Below are positions 37,763 to 49,102 of a stretch of 64,000 nucleotides of DNA, piece after piece (the stretch's first letter is position 1; each line of letters starts with the position of its first letter). The position numbers and the translations under genes were made by a program. This stretch comes from Limosilactobacillus portuensis (GTDB taxonomy: Bacteria; Bacillota; Bacilli; Lactobacillales; Lactobacillaceae), in assembly GCF_014838735.1 (NCBI RefSeq), contig NZ_JABUXQ010000006.1, forward strand, positions 30,883-94,882, read 5' to 3'. Below the pieces are notes generated by a model that saw only the letters and a program-made list of their open reading frames with translations, was not told the origin of the DNA and searched no databases.

Positions 37763-38029
37763 TTAAATCATCATGGTAATTGCTTTTAGCCCATACTGAA
37801 CAAGGTAAAGAACAAAGATCGCTACAATCGGCGAAAAACTGATTCCTCCTAATGGCGGAATGAAGTCAAACCACCGCATATACGGTTCTACCAACCGATT
37901 GACAATCTCTCCCAAACGACTTCCTCTTGCATTTGGAAACCATGATAGCAAGCACCAAATGACAATCACCAGGATATAAATATCAATTAGTTGGTAAATT
38001 ACCCAGGCTAAAAAATTAATAATTGCCAT
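37763..38029 (-). CDS. YggT/YlmG family membrane protein
   Basis: 88 residues. Two membrane helices (about 5-30 and 62-85) around the conserved SWFPNARGSRLGEIVNRLVEP and RWFDFIPPLGG centre of the YggT family. In cyanobacteria and chloroplasts YlmG helps nucleoid or thylakoid organisation; in Firmicutes the role is unclear. It is placed between sepF and ylmH as in Bacillus. Confidence 0.93.
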   Translation of the reverse strand: MAIINFLAWVIYQLIDIYILVIVIWCLLSWFPNARGSRLGEIVNRLVEPYMRWFDFIPPLGGISFSPIVAIFVLYLVQYGLKAITMMI

Positions 38030-38046
38030 TACAAGCTCCTTTTCCG

Positions 38047-38451
38047 CTAAATTTTATCCGGATCATTTTTAAGCGTATCCGATAAATTACCAGAAACCTC
38101 AAAATTTTTTGGTGTACAAAGGAATATTTCTTTCCCGATCCGCTTAATATCACCATTAATTGCAAAAACAGTTCCGTTCAAAAAGTCAACAATTCGACTA
38201 GCCACTTTGGCATCCATTTGAGAAAAGTTAACAATTACTGCTCGATCGTTTAATAATTGATCAGCAATTTGTTTAACATCCGCATAGAGTCGCGGTTCAT
38301 ACAACGCAATTTTGCTTGAACGTTGACGAACACTATTCATTGAAACAACCTTGTTATCTCCTTGAGGAACAGGAGTCTGTTCATCATAATATTCTTCTTG
38401 ATTATCAGAGTCACCATCACTAAAAAGACTCTTAAAAAGATTATTAGCCAT
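38047..38451 (-). CDS. sepF: SepF, FtsZ-membrane anchor
   Basis: 134 residues. A short N-terminal amphipathic segment ([11 protein letters not shown]), acidic linker (15-35), and the compact SepF/DUF552 domain with [20 protein letters not shown]. SepF polymerises into arcs and ties FtsZ filaments to the membrane. It is placed between ftsZ and yggT; spacing to ftsZ is about 80 bp. Confidence 0.96.
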   Translation of the reverse strand: MANNLFKSLFSDGDSDNQEEYYDEQTPVPQGDNKVVSMNSVRQRSSKIALYEPRLYADVKQIADQLLNDRAVIVNFSQMDAKVASRIVDFLNGTVFAINGDIKRIGKEIFLCTPKNFEVSGNLSDTLKNDPDKI

Positions 38452-38531
38452 CTCAATTCCTCCTAACCTTTCTAAAATTACGAAATGGGAGATACCCTAA
38501 ATAGTGCTTCTCCCCATCTTTTACCTATTCA

Positions 38532-39770
38532 TTATTGACGACGATTCTTAAAGAATGGTGGTGTTGACAAGTTATCATCGTCATCATCAGTTGCGGCAGA
38601 ATCATCATTAAAAACATTAAATTCTGGCTTCTTTACGTGTGAAAATTCATTATCCGCTTGTTCATTTGAATCATTGATTCCTGCAGTTGGATCATTCCAA
38701 CCATCAAAAGGATCATCTGATGCATTTTCTTGACTCGACTTACTATCATCACTCTTAGGTTCTTCACTTACTGGAGCAACGTGTTGAGCTGGGTGAGCTT
38801 TCTTGCTCTTCTTTGCATCAATTCCCGTAGCAATTACGGTTACCCGCACTTCATCGCCAAGGGATTCATTCAGCGACATCCCAAATGAAATATCAACATT
38901 TGTGCCAGCAGCTTGTTTAATTACATCAGAAGCTTCTTGAGCTTCAAACATTGAAAGATCCTTGCCTCCAGTAATATCCATTAAGACATGCTGTGCACCA
39001 GAAATTGACACTTCAAGAAGTGGTGAAGAGATTGCCTTTTTAGTAGCTTCAGTAGCACGGTTTTCTCCCGTTGCGCTACCAACACCCATTAAGGCAGAAC
39101 CTTGGTTAGACATCAATGTCTTAATATCAGCAAAGTCCAAGTTGATGTAACCAGGAGTAACGATCAAGTCAGAAATCCCCTGAACACCCTGACGAAGAAC
39201 GTTATCTGCTTCCTTAAACGCTTCCATCATTGGAGTCTTTTTATCAATCATTTCAAGCAAGCGGTTATTAGCAACAATAATCAAAGTATCTACGTTCGCC
39301 TTTAATTTTGCCAATCCTTCACTAGCAAACTTGTCCCGCCGTGGTCCTTCAAAAGAGAATGGTCGGGTAACAACACCGACTGTTAATGCACCACTATCTT
39401 TAGCGATTTTAGCGACTACTGGAGCAGCACCGGTTCCAGTACCACCACCCATTCCAGCGGTGATAAATACCATATCTGAGCCTTCAAGTGCCTTTTGAAT
39501 TTGTTCTTCACTTTCTTCAGCGGCCTTATCACCTACTTCAGGATTAGAACCAGCACCAAGTCCCTTAGTCAACTTAGGTCCTAATTGGATCTTTGTTTGT
39601 GCTTGTGAGGCATTTAGTGCTTGCAGATCAGTATTAGCAACAATAAAGTCGACACCCTGAACCTTTTCGGTAATCATTCGGTTTACGGCATTACCGCCAC
39701 CACCGCCGACACCAATAACCTTAATTTTAGCTCCGGCAAATTGATTTTCCATTGAATTCTCGTTATCCAT
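38532..39770 (-). CDS. ftsZ: FtsZ, tubulin-like division GTPase
   Basis: 412 residues. The tubulin signature GGGTGTG is at 108-114, with the N-terminal [14 protein letters not shown] motif (about 19-32, read in context) and T7 loop region. After the GTPase core (to about 320) comes an Asp/Ser/Asn-rich linker, then the C-terminal peptide [12 protein letters not shown], the docking site for SepF and FtsA. GGAGG 7 nt upstream supports this ATG. Confidence 0.97.
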   Translation of the reverse strand: MDNENSMENQFAGAKIKVIGVGGGGGNAVNRMITEKVQGVDFIVANTDLQALNASQAQTKIQLGPKLTKGLGAGSNPEVGDKAAEESEEQIQKALEGSDMVFITAGMGGGTGTGAAPVVAKIAKDSGALTVGVVTRPFSFEGPRRDKFASEGLAKLKANVDTLIIVANNRLLEMIDKKTPMMEAFKEADNVLRQGVQGISDLIVTPGYINLDFADIKTLMSNQGSALMGVGSATGENRATEATKKAISSPLLEVSISGAQHVLMDITGGKDLSMFEAQEASDVIKQAAGTNVDISFGMSLNESLGDEVRVTVIATGIDAKKSKKAHPAQHVAPVSEEPKSDDSKSSQENASDDPFDGWNDPTAGINDSNEQADNEFSHVKKPEFNVFNDDSAATDDDDDNLSTPPFFKNRRQ

Positions 39771-39791
39771 TCGACACCCTCCGTTAATTTA

Positions 39792-41141
39792 TTAATCGAA
39801 TAAGTTATTAAAGAGGCTCTTGAACTTATTACTGAACGAGCCATCTTTCTTTTTTGTATTTTGTTCTCGATCAGCCCGTTTTTGGATCGGTCTGCTATTG
39901 CTATTAACAGCACTTTCACTTTGGGGTTGATGATTACCATTATTATTTTCTGGCGTAGTCTTACCAAAATCAGCTTCTTGAACGACTTGCTTAATCAATC
40001 GATCAATCCCGGACAGCCGATCTTCATAAAGCCCAAGCGCGTAACTAATAGCAAAGCGTGGGTGACGAATTCCCATCTGTTCAGGAACAAAGACTTTAAC
40101 GTTACCCGAAAAGTATTGCTTAGCTAGTGATCTAATACCTGGTAGAGCAGCAACACCACCAATTAAAATCACTCCACCTGGTAACTCAGGAGCATTAATC
40201 CGTTCCAATTGACGCGCAACCCGGTTAAAGATTTGCCGAACTCGAGCTTCAATAACCTCTGAAAGGTAACGTTCACTATATTGAACCGGCTTATCCTGAC
40301 CAACAACGTCAACATCAATCTGAACATCATCATCTGCTTGGGTACTATCCGCAAAACCATGATCCCGTTTTAATTGCTCAGCATTTTTCAACGAAGTGTT
40401 TAAAACGGTTGAAATATCCTTAGTGATATACTGACCACCCTCTGGATCAACGTAACTGTACTTTAATTGGTGATCATGGATAATACTCGTTGTTGTTTGA
40501 CCACCACCGAGATCAATTACGATTGTCCCAAAGTCTTGTTCACCATCATTAAGCAGGTTAAATCCTGTTGCAATTGGTGCAACAACAAAATCACGAACAG
40601 TGTAGCCAGCCTTTTGGATCGCTTTTTTGGCATTATGGATAATCGTTTTTGGACCGGTATAGAGAGTTCCCTTCATCTCAAGACGAACCCCAACCATTCC
40701 GCGGGGATCTTTAATTCCATCAAAGCCATCAACAGTGAATTCTGTTGGCACTAGATCAATTACCGTTCTTTCAGGCGGGATACTTTGTGTTAACGCTTCT
40801 CGTGCTAAATTCAAGACATCTTGATCAACAATTTCACGTGATTGACCATTATCAGCAATGGTAATCATTCCGTGAACCCGTTGCATTTGTAAATAATTTG
40901 CTGGCAAACCAACAATAACTTGTTTAATGTCTATATTGGACTTCTCCTCAGCCTGAGCAATCGCATTTGAAATTGCGCGAGCAGTCTTATCAATATCAAC
41001 TATTACACCGCGACTCATGCCTGCCGCTGGCTCAACACCGACACCAATGACCTTAATTTGCCCCTTAACATTTTCACATACTAATGCTTTTATCGAGGTG
41101 GTTCCAATATCTAACCCAACATAAACCTCAGAATTATCCAT
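39792..41141 (-). CDS. ftsA: FtsA, actin-like FtsZ anchor
   Basis: 449 residues. Actin-family ATPase: DIGTTSIKALV (10-20), the FtsA-specific 1C domain (about 85-165), IDLGGGQTTTSI (near 210), and a Gln/Asn/Ser-rich linker before the C-terminal amphipathic helix (FSNKFKSLFNNLF). The helix tethers FtsZ to the membrane. The linker is long. It precedes ftsZ by about 20 bp. Confidence 0.96.
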   Translation of the reverse strand: MDNSEVYVGLDIGTTSIKALVCENVKGQIKVIGVGVEPAAGMSRGVIVDIDKTARAISNAIAQAEEKSNIDIKQVIVGLPANYLQMQRVHGMITIADNGQSREIVDQDVLNLAREALTQSIPPERTVIDLVPTEFTVDGFDGIKDPRGMVGVRLEMKGTLYTGPKTIIHNAKKAIQKAGYTVRDFVVAPIATGFNLLNDGEQDFGTIVIDLGGGQTTTSIIHDHQLKYSYVDPEGGQYITKDISTVLNTSLKNAEQLKRDHGFADSTQADDDVQIDVDVVGQDKPVQYSERYLSEVIEARVRQIFNRVARQLERINAPELPGGVILIGGVAALPGIRSLAKQYFSGNVKVFVPEQMGIRHPRFAISYALGLYEDRLSGIDRLIKQVVQEADFGKTTPENNNGNHQPQSESAVNSNSRPIQKRADREQNTKKKDGSFSNKFKSLFNNLFD

Positions 41142-41259
41142 TGAGAGGAACCTCCTAAATTTTTTACACTAAAATAATATTTTAATTTATTAGTCTAGTT
41201 TAGATTTTACCATAGTTAATCACTTGTAAAAAAAGATCTTCGCAAGTTTTTTAATAAAT

Positions 41260-42090
41260 TCATTTATCTTTTGACCCATAGTCATAAGAATATGCTCCAA
41301 CCCGCAAATCGACAACTCCTTGTCCCTTCATTTTAGTGAGGATTGATGGATAATATTTTAGCTTATCGCCAACATTCGTTAAATTGGCTTTAACCGTATT
41401 GCCATCTTTCATATACAAAATAATTTGGTGGGGAGACTCCTTAGTCGGTTGGTACTCTATTGAAGAAATCCCATGATAGATAACTGGCTTTAATTTGCCA
41501 AGCTGTTGTCCCAGGATTTTTAGCTGTTCACGATCCTTTTCAAATCCTTTAAAGTCAATATTGGTATTTTGTGCTGTTGTTAATTGCAGTTGACCATTCG
41601 TTAAAACAGCATATTTTTGCTTGCCAATTTGACCTTCTCCCAGTAAATGATTTTCCGTAATCGCTACATGGACGCTTTGGGGTCCGCGTAATTTAACCTT
41701 TAGCGACCTAATTTGTGGATCCCTTATTTTAGCCTCACGCTCTAAATGCCGCTGTGCTAAAAATGCTGTCCAAATCAACCTGCCTCGCCAAATAGTGGTT
41801 GCTTTTTCGACCCGTTCATTCGATAATTCATTGTTTCCACTTATCGTAATATCAGTAACTTTACTTAATGGAGAAATAATATATATCATTATCAGCAAAA
41901 TGATCCCGAAAAACCATGCCAGGACACTAATTCTTTTTTTACTAGAGTTTCGACGCTGCTTTTTTATTCCAACAACCTTATTGCTTATTGGTTGGTGTTC
42001 TCTTGCTTGCGCTGAGTTATTCTGCCTCTCTAAATGAGCTAATCGTTGTGAGTAACGACGGTGCTCTGGAATAAAATTGTCTCTCGTCAT
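41260..42090 (-). CDS. ftsQ: DivIB/FtsQ, division septum protein
   Basis: 276 residues from the ATG at 42088-42090; two GTG codons 3 and 4 codons upstream (42099 and 42102) are alternatives, the first sharing a base with the murG stop. A Gln/Arg-rich cytoplasmic N-terminus, one membrane helix (about 53-75), a POTRA domain (ISPLSKVTDITISGNNEL), and the DivIB beta domain. It links FtsL/DivIC and the septal penicillin-binding protein. Confidence 0.93.
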   Translation of the reverse strand: MTRDNFIPEHRRYSQRLAHLERQNNSAQAREHQPISNKVVGIKKQRRNSSKKRISVLAWFFGIILLIMIYIISPLSKVTDITISGNNELSNERVEKATTIWRGRLIWTAFLAQRHLEREAKIRDPQIRSLKVKLRGPQSVHVAITENHLLGEGQIGKQKYAVLTNGQLQLTTAQNTNIDFKGFEKDREQLKILGQQLGKLKPVIYHGISSIEYQPTKESPHQIILYMKDGNTVKANLTNVGDKLKYYPSILTKMKGQGVVDLRVGAYSYDYGSKDK

Positions 42091-42101
42091 TTTACTCACC
42101 A

Positions 42102-43202
42102 CTAATGTTCATTAATTGCTTTATGAAGGACTGCAATTAACTCATCAGCAGCTTGTGGATGGCCAATTTTACGGGAAGCATCAGCCATTTTGGTGCGAAG
42201 ATCTTTGTTTTCCATAATTTTATCTGCTTGAAGTAACAATGCCCTACTATCTAGCTTATCCTCAGTAATCATTACTGCTGCATTCTTTCGTACTAATGAT
42301 TGAGCGTTCTTCACCTGATGATTAGCAGTTACATATGGGCTAGGAATCAAAATTGTTGGAACTCCCAACGCAGTTACCTCCGCAATTGTTGTTGCTCCAG
42401 CACGCGAAACTAGAGCGGCTACTTTAGGCATCTTAGCTGGCATATCCTTGATATATGGAACTACCTTAACGTTTTTACCAACATTTACTCCCTGAAGCTG
42501 TTTCTTAATATTATCGTACCGTTTTTGGCCAGTCGCAAAAATCACTTGATATGGTCGCTTGCTAAGTTCGGGAATTGCATCAACTACTGTTGTGTTAATC
42601 TTCGGTGCACCCTGACTACCACCAAATACCATTAATGTCGGAACATCGTCCTTCAATCCATATTCTTTCCAGGAAAAGGTACTGGCAGTCTGAGAAGCAA
42701 CCTGTTGAGCACGTGGGTTACCGGTCATCGTTACTTTTCCTTCGGGGAATTGGTTCCTAGCGGCTTCAAAAGCAATTGCAATTTGATCAACATACCGGCT
42801 TAAGAACTTATTCGTTACTCCCACAACACTGTTTTGTTCATGAATAACGGTTGGAATATGTTGCTTAGCCGCAGCATACAGTACAGCACCACTAACATAC
42901 CCTCCCGTCCCCAAAACAACATCGGGTTTAAAGTCGCGAATAATTTTCTTTGCATGGTGAACAGAACGGAGAAACAGATAAACCGTCTTGAAATTTTCAA
43001 GCGAGAGTGACCGTTTGAACCCCTGCATGTGCATCGTTTCAAGCTTGATTCCTGCGTCAGGAACAATTTTATTTTCGAGGCCGCGAGTAGTTCCCACGTA
43101 AAGGACTTCAGTATCTGGTTCAACCTGCTTTAAACGTTCGATTAAGGCTAGCGCTGGATAGATGTGACCACCAGTACCACCTCCAGAAACAAGTAACCGC
43201 AT
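42102..43202 (-). CDS. murG: MurG, lipid II-forming GlcNAc transferase
   Basis: 366 residues. GT28 family: N-terminal glycine-rich [17 protein letters not shown] (6-22), the C-terminal UDP-GlcNAc site [11 protein letters not shown] and [25 protein letters not shown]. It transfers GlcNAc to lipid I on the inner membrane face. It overlaps murD by 1 bp and is followed by ftsQ. Confidence 0.97.
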   Translation of the reverse strand: MRLLVSGGGTGGHIYPALALIERLKQVEPDTEVLYVGTTRGLENKIVPDAGIKLETMHMQGFKRSLSLENFKTVYLFLRSVHHAKKIIRDFKPDVVLGTGGYVSGAVLYAAAKQHIPTVIHEQNSVVGVTNKFLSRYVDQIAIAFEAARNQFPEGKVTMTGNPRAQQVASQTASTFSWKEYGLKDDVPTLMVFGGSQGAPKINTTVVDAIPELSKRPYQVIFATGQKRYDNIKKQLQGVNVGKNVKVVPYIKDMPAKMPKVAALVSRAGATTIAEVTALGVPTILIPSPYVTANHQVKNAQSLVRKNAAVMITEDKLDSRALLLQADKIMENKDLRTKMADASRKIGHPQAADELIAVLHKAINEH

Positions 43203-44578
43203 TATTTCCCCTCCTTTGTTTTAATTAGAGTATCAACTGCTTCGATAAACTTATCACCGCGAACTTCAAAACTGGGGAACTGGTCCCAACTAGCGTTAGC
43301 AGGTGAAAGAAGAATAACGTCTCCTGGATCGCTAACTTTCCAAGCCTCTGGAACAGCAGTAATAGCATTTTCGCTTTCAATAATGGTTGGGATCTCCGCT
43401 TGTTCAGCGGCATCCTTCATCTTATCCTTACACTGACCAAACACAATGATTGCTTTGACATGCTTCTTGAAGTACGGTACCAGGCGTTCAAAGGTATATC
43501 CTCGATCCAGCCCACCAGCAAGTAAGATCACTGGTTGCTCAAATCCTTGAAGAGCGACCTCAGTTGCTTCAATGTCAGTTGACTTAGAATCATTGTAGAA
43601 CCGTCGTCCTTGGTAATCAGTTACGTACTGAAGACGATGACGAACCCCGCTAAAGCTTGTCAGGACATCAACAATATCCTGGTTAGTTACACCACTCAAC
43701 TTAGCAGCAGCAATTGCGGCTAACGCATTTTCAACATTCTGTGGGCCAATGAGGCGAATATCCTTGGCAGCCATAATGTAGTCACCACGCCAATAGATCT
43801 TCCCATCTTCCTCATAAGAACCATCATGACTCTTATTCTGACGTGAGAAAGGAACAATTGTTGCTTGTGAACGACGAGCAATTTGTTGCCACTCATCACG
43901 ATCCCAGTTCATTATGAGATAATCAGCACTTGTTTGGTTTCGCGTAATATTTAATTTAGCGTTAATATAATTTTCTCGAGTTTTATGGTAATCAAGGTGG
44001 TTAGAAAAAATATTCGTAATGATTGCGATATGGGGATGAATCGTTGGTGCTCCTAACAATTGAAAACTAGAAAGCTCCGTTACCAACGTATCTTCCGGAC
44101 CTAATTTTGCAGCAACCTTGCTGAAAGAGACGCCAATATTACCGGCATATTCTACCCGGTGAGCATTACTCTTAGCAATCATTAGTTGCGTCAACGTTGT
44201 TGTAGTCGTTTTCCCATTACTTCCCGTAACACTAACAAGATGGCCTTCAAAGATTTCCCATCCCAATTCTGCCTCAGTAATAATTGGGACCTTTTTTTCG
44301 ACGAATTTAGCAACTAGTGGATTATCATAGGGAATTCCTGGATTCTTTACAACAATATCAAAGCCTTCTTCTGCAAGGCTAAGTGGGTTAGAACCAGTAA
44401 TTACTTTAATCCCTTCATTTTCTAAGTTTTCGACTACTGATGGATCCTTAGGAGTTGCTTGATCGTTAGCAACCACATTTGCACCAAGTTCTTTTAACAA
44501 GTGAGCAGCATTAAGCCCACTAATTCCGAATCCCATTACGAGAACTTTTTTATTACTATATGTTGTTACTTTTTTCAT
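43202..44578 (-). CDS. murD: UDP-MurNAc-L-alanine:D-glutamate ligase
   Basis: 458 residues from the ATG at 44576-44578, which has AGGTGG 8 nt upstream; a GTG four codons earlier is the alternative. ATP-binding GSNGKTTTT (about 119-127), then DYHKTRENY and the C-terminal [12 protein letters not shown] of Mur ligases. It adds D-Glu to the stem peptide. Between mraY and murG. Confidence 0.97.
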   Translation of the reverse strand: MKKVTTYSNKKVLVMGFGISGLNAAHLLKELGANVVANDQATPKDPSVVENLENEGIKVITGSNPLSLAEEGFDIVVKNPGIPYDNPLVAKFVEKKVPIITEAELGWEIFEGHLVSVTGSNGKTTTTTLTQLMIAKSNAHRVEYAGNIGVSFSKVAAKLGPEDTLVTELSSFQLLGAPTIHPHIAIITNIFSNHLDYHKTRENYINAKLNITRNQTSADYLIMNWDRDEWQQIARRSQATIVPFSRQNKSHDGSYEEDGKIYWRGDYIMAAKDIRLIGPQNVENALAAIAAAKLSGVTNQDIVDVLTSFSGVRHRLQYVTDYQGRRFYNDSKSTDIEATEVALQGFEQPVILLAGGLDRGYTFERLVPYFKKHVKAIIVFGQCKDKMKDAAEQAEIPTIIESENAITAVPEAWKVSDPGDVILLSPANASWDQFPSFEVRGDKFIEAVDTLIKTKEGK

Positions 44579-44600
44579 TTTTCTAGCCACCTGGTTAAAG

Positions 44601-45575
44601 TTAAATATTAAAGATTAAAATACTTGCCACTGCAATAATTGAAGCAATTAAGCCTACACACCAAAAAACAATATCAATTTTCCATTCACTCCATCCACAC
44701 AGTTCAAAATGGTGGTGAATTGGGGTCATTTTAAAGATCCGCTTTCCGGTAAGCTTAAATGAGGCAACCTGCATAATTACACTAGCAGTTTCACAAACAT
44801 AAACAATTCCAATTACCAACAGTGACCATTCGTGATGAAGCAGTAATGAAACAGCAGCTAAAGAAGCCCCAATTGCCAGCGATCCCATGTCACCCATAAA
44901 AATCTTCGCAGGCTTATGATTGTACGGGAAGAAACCACAAAGCGTCCCGATCATTGCTAAACAGAAAAGAGCAATTTCAGCATAGCCTGGTTGATTGATG
45001 TTAACCAACGCAATAATTAAGTAGGCAAGAAATGAAATAATGGATAAGCCACTGACTAAACCATCTAAACCATCAGTTAAGTTAACGGCATTGGAGAAGC
45101 CAACAATCCAGAAGATAATAAAGAGCCCGTACCACCAACCAATTTGACTACTTCCAAAGCCCATTTGGAACCCTTCATGCTGATAAATTACCGTAAAGAC
45201 CATTGCAGCAATTACCTGGCACAAAGCTTTTTGCCATGCCTTAAATCCTTCGTTTTGGTGGTGAAAGATCTTAATGCTGTCATCCCACATTCCGATCAAA
45301 CCATAAACAACAAGAATGAAGAGGAGTGCCCACATGGTATTAGTCAGCATTCCTAAGAAACCACCAACAACTAAAATGGTAATCACAGCAGAAATAATAA
45401 ACAAGAGGCCTCCCATTGTAGGAGTTCCGGCCTTCTTAGCATGCCACTTTGGTCCCTCTTTTCGGATTTGCTGCCCTTCCTTTTTTGCACGAAAATAACG
45501 AATTAACGAGGGCATTAATAGAAAAGTGATTAAAAACGAACAAACTAATGTTACTACAATACTAATAAAATTCAT
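44601..45575 (-). CDS. mraY: Phospho-MurNAc-pentapeptide translocase
   Basis: 324 residues, about ten membrane helices. Mg-binding and substrate motifs of MraY are visible: [21 protein letters not shown], and [25 protein letters not shown] near the C-terminus is the HHH motif. It transfers phospho-MurNAc-pentapeptide to undecaprenyl phosphate, making lipid I. Confidence 0.97.
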   Translation of the reverse strand: MNFISIVVTLVCSFLITFLLMPSLIRYFRAKKEGQQIRKEGPKWHAKKAGTPTMGGLLFIISAVITILVVGGFLGMLTNTMWALLFILVVYGLIGMWDDSIKIFHHQNEGFKAWQKALCQVIAAMVFTVIYQHEGFQMGFGSSQIGWWYGLFIIFWIVGFSNAVNLTDGLDGLVSGLSIISFLAYLIIALVNINQPGYAEIALFCLAMIGTLCGFFPYNHKPAKIFMGDMGSLAIGASLAAVSLLLHHEWSLLVIGIVYVCETASVIMQVASFKLTGKRIFKMTPIHHHFELCGWSEWKIDIVFWCVGLIASIIAVASILIFNI

Positions 45576-45589
45576 GTTTTCCTCCTAGA

Positions 45590-47743
45590 TTAATGCCGAG
45601 AAGAATACTCGACAGTCAGCGTTGATGACTTCTTTACACTATCATTAGCCTTGATACTTTGCTTTGTAACGTAGCCAGAGCCCTTTTCCTTCAACTTAAT
45701 TCCCATCATTTGAGTAAGTTTTTGAACATCATTGGAACTCCAGTTACTGATGTCGGGCATCTTATATTCTCCTCCGGTATCTAAAATAATCCGTTGATTA
45801 ATTAGGGAAGGTTGCCCGCTAGCAACTGATTGATGCTTGACCCTTTGGCCTGATCCAATAACAACCGGGATAAGGTGCTTTTTATTAAGTCGATCACTTG
45901 CGGCCTGTGATGATTGGTTAATCATGTCAGGAACCTTAACAATACCAGAATTCTTTTGCTTAGTACTCTTTTGTCGACTAAGAATAAATTTCATTGTTGG
46001 GTTAAAGACTTCTGCAATCATCTTCGTTGCTGGTTTACTTAGGTTATGCGGCTTTCGTAGCGTTACGTACATTACATAGCGCGGATTATTGGCAGGTGCG
46101 ATCCCAACAAATGAGTAAAGGTAACTACTATCACTATTACCATATCCTCCAGCACCACCAATTTGCGCAGTCGCCGTTTTCCCCGCAATTTTATAACCAT
46201 CAATTTGATAATCATGACCAAGGCCTTTTTGATCATAAATAACTCCCTCCATCATCTTAACGACTTTTTTAGAGGTTGAGGCTTTGATTGGTTGACCAAC
46301 CTTCTTCGGGGTTACTTTTTGGATTGTTTTTCCTTGATTATCGGTTACTTTATCAATAATGTACGGCTTCATCATCTTACCATTATTAGCAATTGCACTA
46401 AAGCCCTGTATCATTTGCATTACATTTACAGTAATTCCTTGACCAAATGCGGTGTTGGCTTGTTGAAGGATTCCCTTAAAAGCACTATAGCCACTAACTT
46501 CATTATTCATTCCCTCAACATTCACCTTGTTAAACATTCCAAAGCGGGTTAAATACTTTTTCCAAGTTTTGGCCCCCATATTTTGTTCAACATGGGCAAA
46601 ACCAACGTTACTTGATAAGTCAAAAGCATCCTTATATGAAATTACTCCCCATCCAGATGTTTGCCAGTCAGTAACCTTACCCCCGCCGATCTGCCAGGTT
46701 CCAGAATTAAAGGTTGCGTTGGGGTCAAAGTGCCCGGAATCAATTGCTGCACTTAGGGCAAATGTCTTCATCGTGGAACCTGGTTCATATACATCCTGAA
46801 CAAGCATGTTCCGCCAAACGGGATCCTTTTTGGAACGCAGTGTCGGCCGCTGAGATGCAGCAATGATTTTACCGGTTTTGGCATCCATAACCACCGCGGT
46901 CATTGACTCTGCCTTTGATTCCTTAAATACCCGGGTCATTTTATTTTCCATAATATGCTGAACCTTAGCGTCAAGGGTTGTGTAAATATTATCCCCATTG
47001 ACCGCCTTTTTTACTACCCGGTTACTATTAGCTAAACTATAGCCATAGACATCTTTCTTGTCCTGGCGAAGTCCATTCTTTCCCGTTAACTTTTTATTGA
47101 AATAACTTTCAAGACCGACCTGACCAACCAGTGTCATTTGTCCCGTTTGCTTATTGGTTATTTGGGGTGTTGCCATTCCAATTATCTGCGATGCAAATTC
47201 TCCCTCTGGATATGACCGAGCTGGTGTTGCAATAAACCCGATTCCTGGAAGCTTTTCCGCTTTAATCTGCTGCATTTTGGCAACCGATAAGTTCGCACCA
47301 GCACTCCCAAATTCAACCTGATAAGACTGTCCCTTTTTAGAGAGAGTCTTAAGGATTTCTGACTCTGGCATTTTAATGTACTTAGCGAGGATCTTTGCTG
47401 TTCGTTTTTTATTTTTCACGTATAACAGTTTCCCATCCGCAGAGCGCTGACTCTTATCTAAAACAGCATAAAGTGTGTACCTACTGGTATCTGTCGCTAA
47501 AACTGAACCATGCTGATCATAGATATTCCCCCGTTTGGCAAGAATGGTTCTTCTTTGGGTATAGATCTGTTCAGCTTGAGAACGGAGGTTAACGTGTTGA
47601 ACATCCTTTGTAATTGCAATATACGCAAAACGAACGATAAATAACGTAAACATTGCAACTACTATTATGAAGAGCCACTTACCAAAAGTTTCTCTGTTGC
47701 CGTTATTTCCGTTATTTTTCGTTCGTTGAGTCATCTTATTCAT
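45590..47743 (-). CDS. Class B penicillin-binding protein (PBP2x/FtsI type) with PASTA domains
   Basis: 717 residues. One N-terminal membrane anchor (about 20-45), dimerisation domain, transpeptidase domain (about 270-590) and two PASTA repeats at the end. The catalytic Ser is in EPGSTMKTF and SxN in SSNVG. The third motif reads GKTATAQ, that is K-T-A where KTG is usual. It crosslinks septal peptidoglycan with FtsW. Its ATG overlaps the ftsL stop by one base. Confidence 0.95.
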   Translation of the reverse strand: MNKMTQRTKNNGNNGNRETFGKWLFIIVVAMFTLFIVRFAYIAITKDVQHVNLRSQAEQIYTQRRTILAKRGNIYDQHGSVLATDTSRYTLYAVLDKSQRSADGKLLYVKNKKRTAKILAKYIKMPESEILKTLSKKGQSYQVEFGSAGANLSVAKMQQIKAEKLPGIGFIATPARSYPEGEFASQIIGMATPQITNKQTGQMTLVGQVGLESYFNKKLTGKNGLRQDKKDVYGYSLANSNRVVKKAVNGDNIYTTLDAKVQHIMENKMTRVFKESKAESMTAVVMDAKTGKIIAASQRPTLRSKKDPVWRNMLVQDVYEPGSTMKTFALSAAIDSGHFDPNATFNSGTWQIGGGKVTDWQTSGWGVISYKDAFDLSSNVGFAHVEQNMGAKTWKKYLTRFGMFNKVNVEGMNNEVSGYSAFKGILQQANTAFGQGITVNVMQMIQGFSAIANNGKMMKPYIIDKVTDNQGKTIQKVTPKKVGQPIKASTSKKVVKMMEGVIYDQKGLGHDYQIDGYKIAGKTATAQIGGAGGYGNSDSSYLYSFVGIAPANNPRYVMYVTLRKPHNLSKPATKMIAEVFNPTMKFILSRQKSTKQKNSGIVKVPDMINQSSQAASDRLNKKHLIPVVIGSGQRVKHQSVASGQPSLINQRIILDTGGEYKMPDISNWSSNDVQKLTQMMGIKLKEKGSGYVTKQSIKANDSVKKSSTLTVEYSSRH

Positions 47744-48114
47744 TATTTATTAACGTTCCTTACGTTTGAATTATGATCCACTAATCCATACTTTTTAGCA
47801 GCTGACCGCAATTGAGACTGACTCGTCATTTCAGCAATTGCTTGCCGATGACTAGCATTATCATTTTTTGCTTGATATACCTTCGTTTGCAGATCTTGTA
47901 ATTGATGCTGACGAGTATTAATTGTGTTTTTAGTTGATAGGAGTGAAATTGTTAAACATAAGGTTACAATACTACAAACAGCAACTAGCCCGCGTTCAAA
48001 ATTTGACCAGGTAACCGTCTTAACAGCAGGCCCCAATTGCTGGCGAGCTTGGGCACCAGGATCAGTTGTCCTCGGCTGATCACGCGAAATCCTTTTTGCA
48101 GTATTTGAAACCAT
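47743..48114 (-). CDS. ftsL: FtsL, division protein
   Basis: 123 residues from the ATG at 48112-48114, which has AAAGGAAA about 9 nt upstream; a GTG three codons earlier overlaps that site. Cytoplasmic N-terminus, one membrane helix (about 40-60), and a leucine-zipper-like coiled coil with Gln-rich repeats (about 65-105). FtsL pairs with DivIC and DivIB. Position between rsmH and pbp is decisive. Confidence 0.93.
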   Translation of the reverse strand: MVSNTAKRISRDQPRTTDPGAQARQQLGPAVKTVTWSNFERGLVAVCSIVTLCLTISLLSTKNTINTRQHQLQDLQTKVYQAKNDNASHRQAIAEMTSQSQLRSAAKKYGLVDHNSNVRNVNK

Positions 48115-48138
48115 CTCAATCACTTTCCTTTTGTATTT

Positions 48139-49089
48139 TTACTTCTTTATTCTTTCAATTATCCGTAACTTAGCACTGTGAGCACGGTGATTATCAGCTA
48201 ATTCTTCTTGACTAGGAAGGATTGGCTTCTTATTAATTAATTTAAATTTAGGTTGCATTTCTGGCGGAATTACCGGCAAACCTGGTGGTAACTCATCAGC
48301 TAATGAGACCTGTTCATGAAACATTGTTTTTACTAACCGGTCCTCTAATGACTGAAAAGTTATCACACTAATTCGACCACCAACGTTAAGCAATTCGAGG
48401 GCCTGCTCCAATGAATCTTCTAACGCTCCCAATTCATCGTTAACCGCAATTCTAATTGCCTGAAAAGTCTTTTTTGCCGGGTGACCACCATGTCGACGAG
48501 CGGCTGCAGGAATAGCTTCCTTTATCACATCAACAAGCTCAAAAGTGGTTTTAATTGGCTTGCTCTCTCGGCGTCGTTCTATCTTACGCGCAATTTGTTT
48601 AGCAAACCGTTCTTCGCCATAACGGTAAAGAATCTTGACCAGCTTTTCATATGGCCATTCATTAACAACATTCATTGCAGAAAGGGCCTGCTGTTGATTC
48701 ATCCGCATATCTAATGGCGCATCCAGCTTATAGCTAAAGCCCCGTTGCGCATCATCGAATTGTGGTGATGATACTCCCAGATCATATACGACTCCATCAA
48801 CACTCTTAACACCGCTTTTCGACAGTGCCGTCTCCAAATTGCGAAAATTATCTTTAATTAGGATTGAACGACCATCATTAATGAATTTTTTTAAGTGCTG
48901 TTGATTATATTTGATTGCTGTCTGATCCTGATCAAATGAGTACAAGCGACCAGTTGTTAACTGGTTGAGGATTGCCGAACTATGACCCCCACCACCTAAT
49001 GTGGCATCGACATAGGTTCCATCTGGGTGGACATTTAGACCAGCAACAGCTTCATTTAATAATACTGTTACATGTTTGAACTCTGTCAT
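48139..49089 (-). CDS. rsmH: 16S rRNA (cytosine1402-N4)-methyltransferase RsmH/MraW
   Basis: 316 residues from the ATG at 49087-49089 with GGGGGA 6 nt upstream. SAM-binding [15 protein letters not shown] (near 28-42), [11 protein letters not shown] (near 104-114) and the C-terminal [15 protein letters not shown] are conserved in the family. It methylates C1402 in the decoding centre. Second gene of the dcw operon. Confidence 0.97.
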   Translation of the reverse strand: MTEFKHVTVLLNEAVAGLNVHPDGTYVDATLGGGGHSSAILNQLTTGRLYSFDQDQTAIKYNQQHLKKFINDGRSILIKDNFRNLETALSKSGVKSVDGVVYDLGVSSPQFDDAQRGFSYKLDAPLDMRMNQQQALSAMNVVNEWPYEKLVKILYRYGEERFAKQIARKIERRRESKPIKTTFELVDVIKEAIPAAARRHGGHPAKKTFQAIRIAVNDELGALEDSLEQALELLNVGGRISVITFQSLEDRLVKTMFHEQVSLADELPPGLPVIPPEMQPKFKLINKKPILPSQEELADNHRAHSAKLRIIERIKK

Positions 49090-49102
49090 CAAAAATCCCC
49101 CA

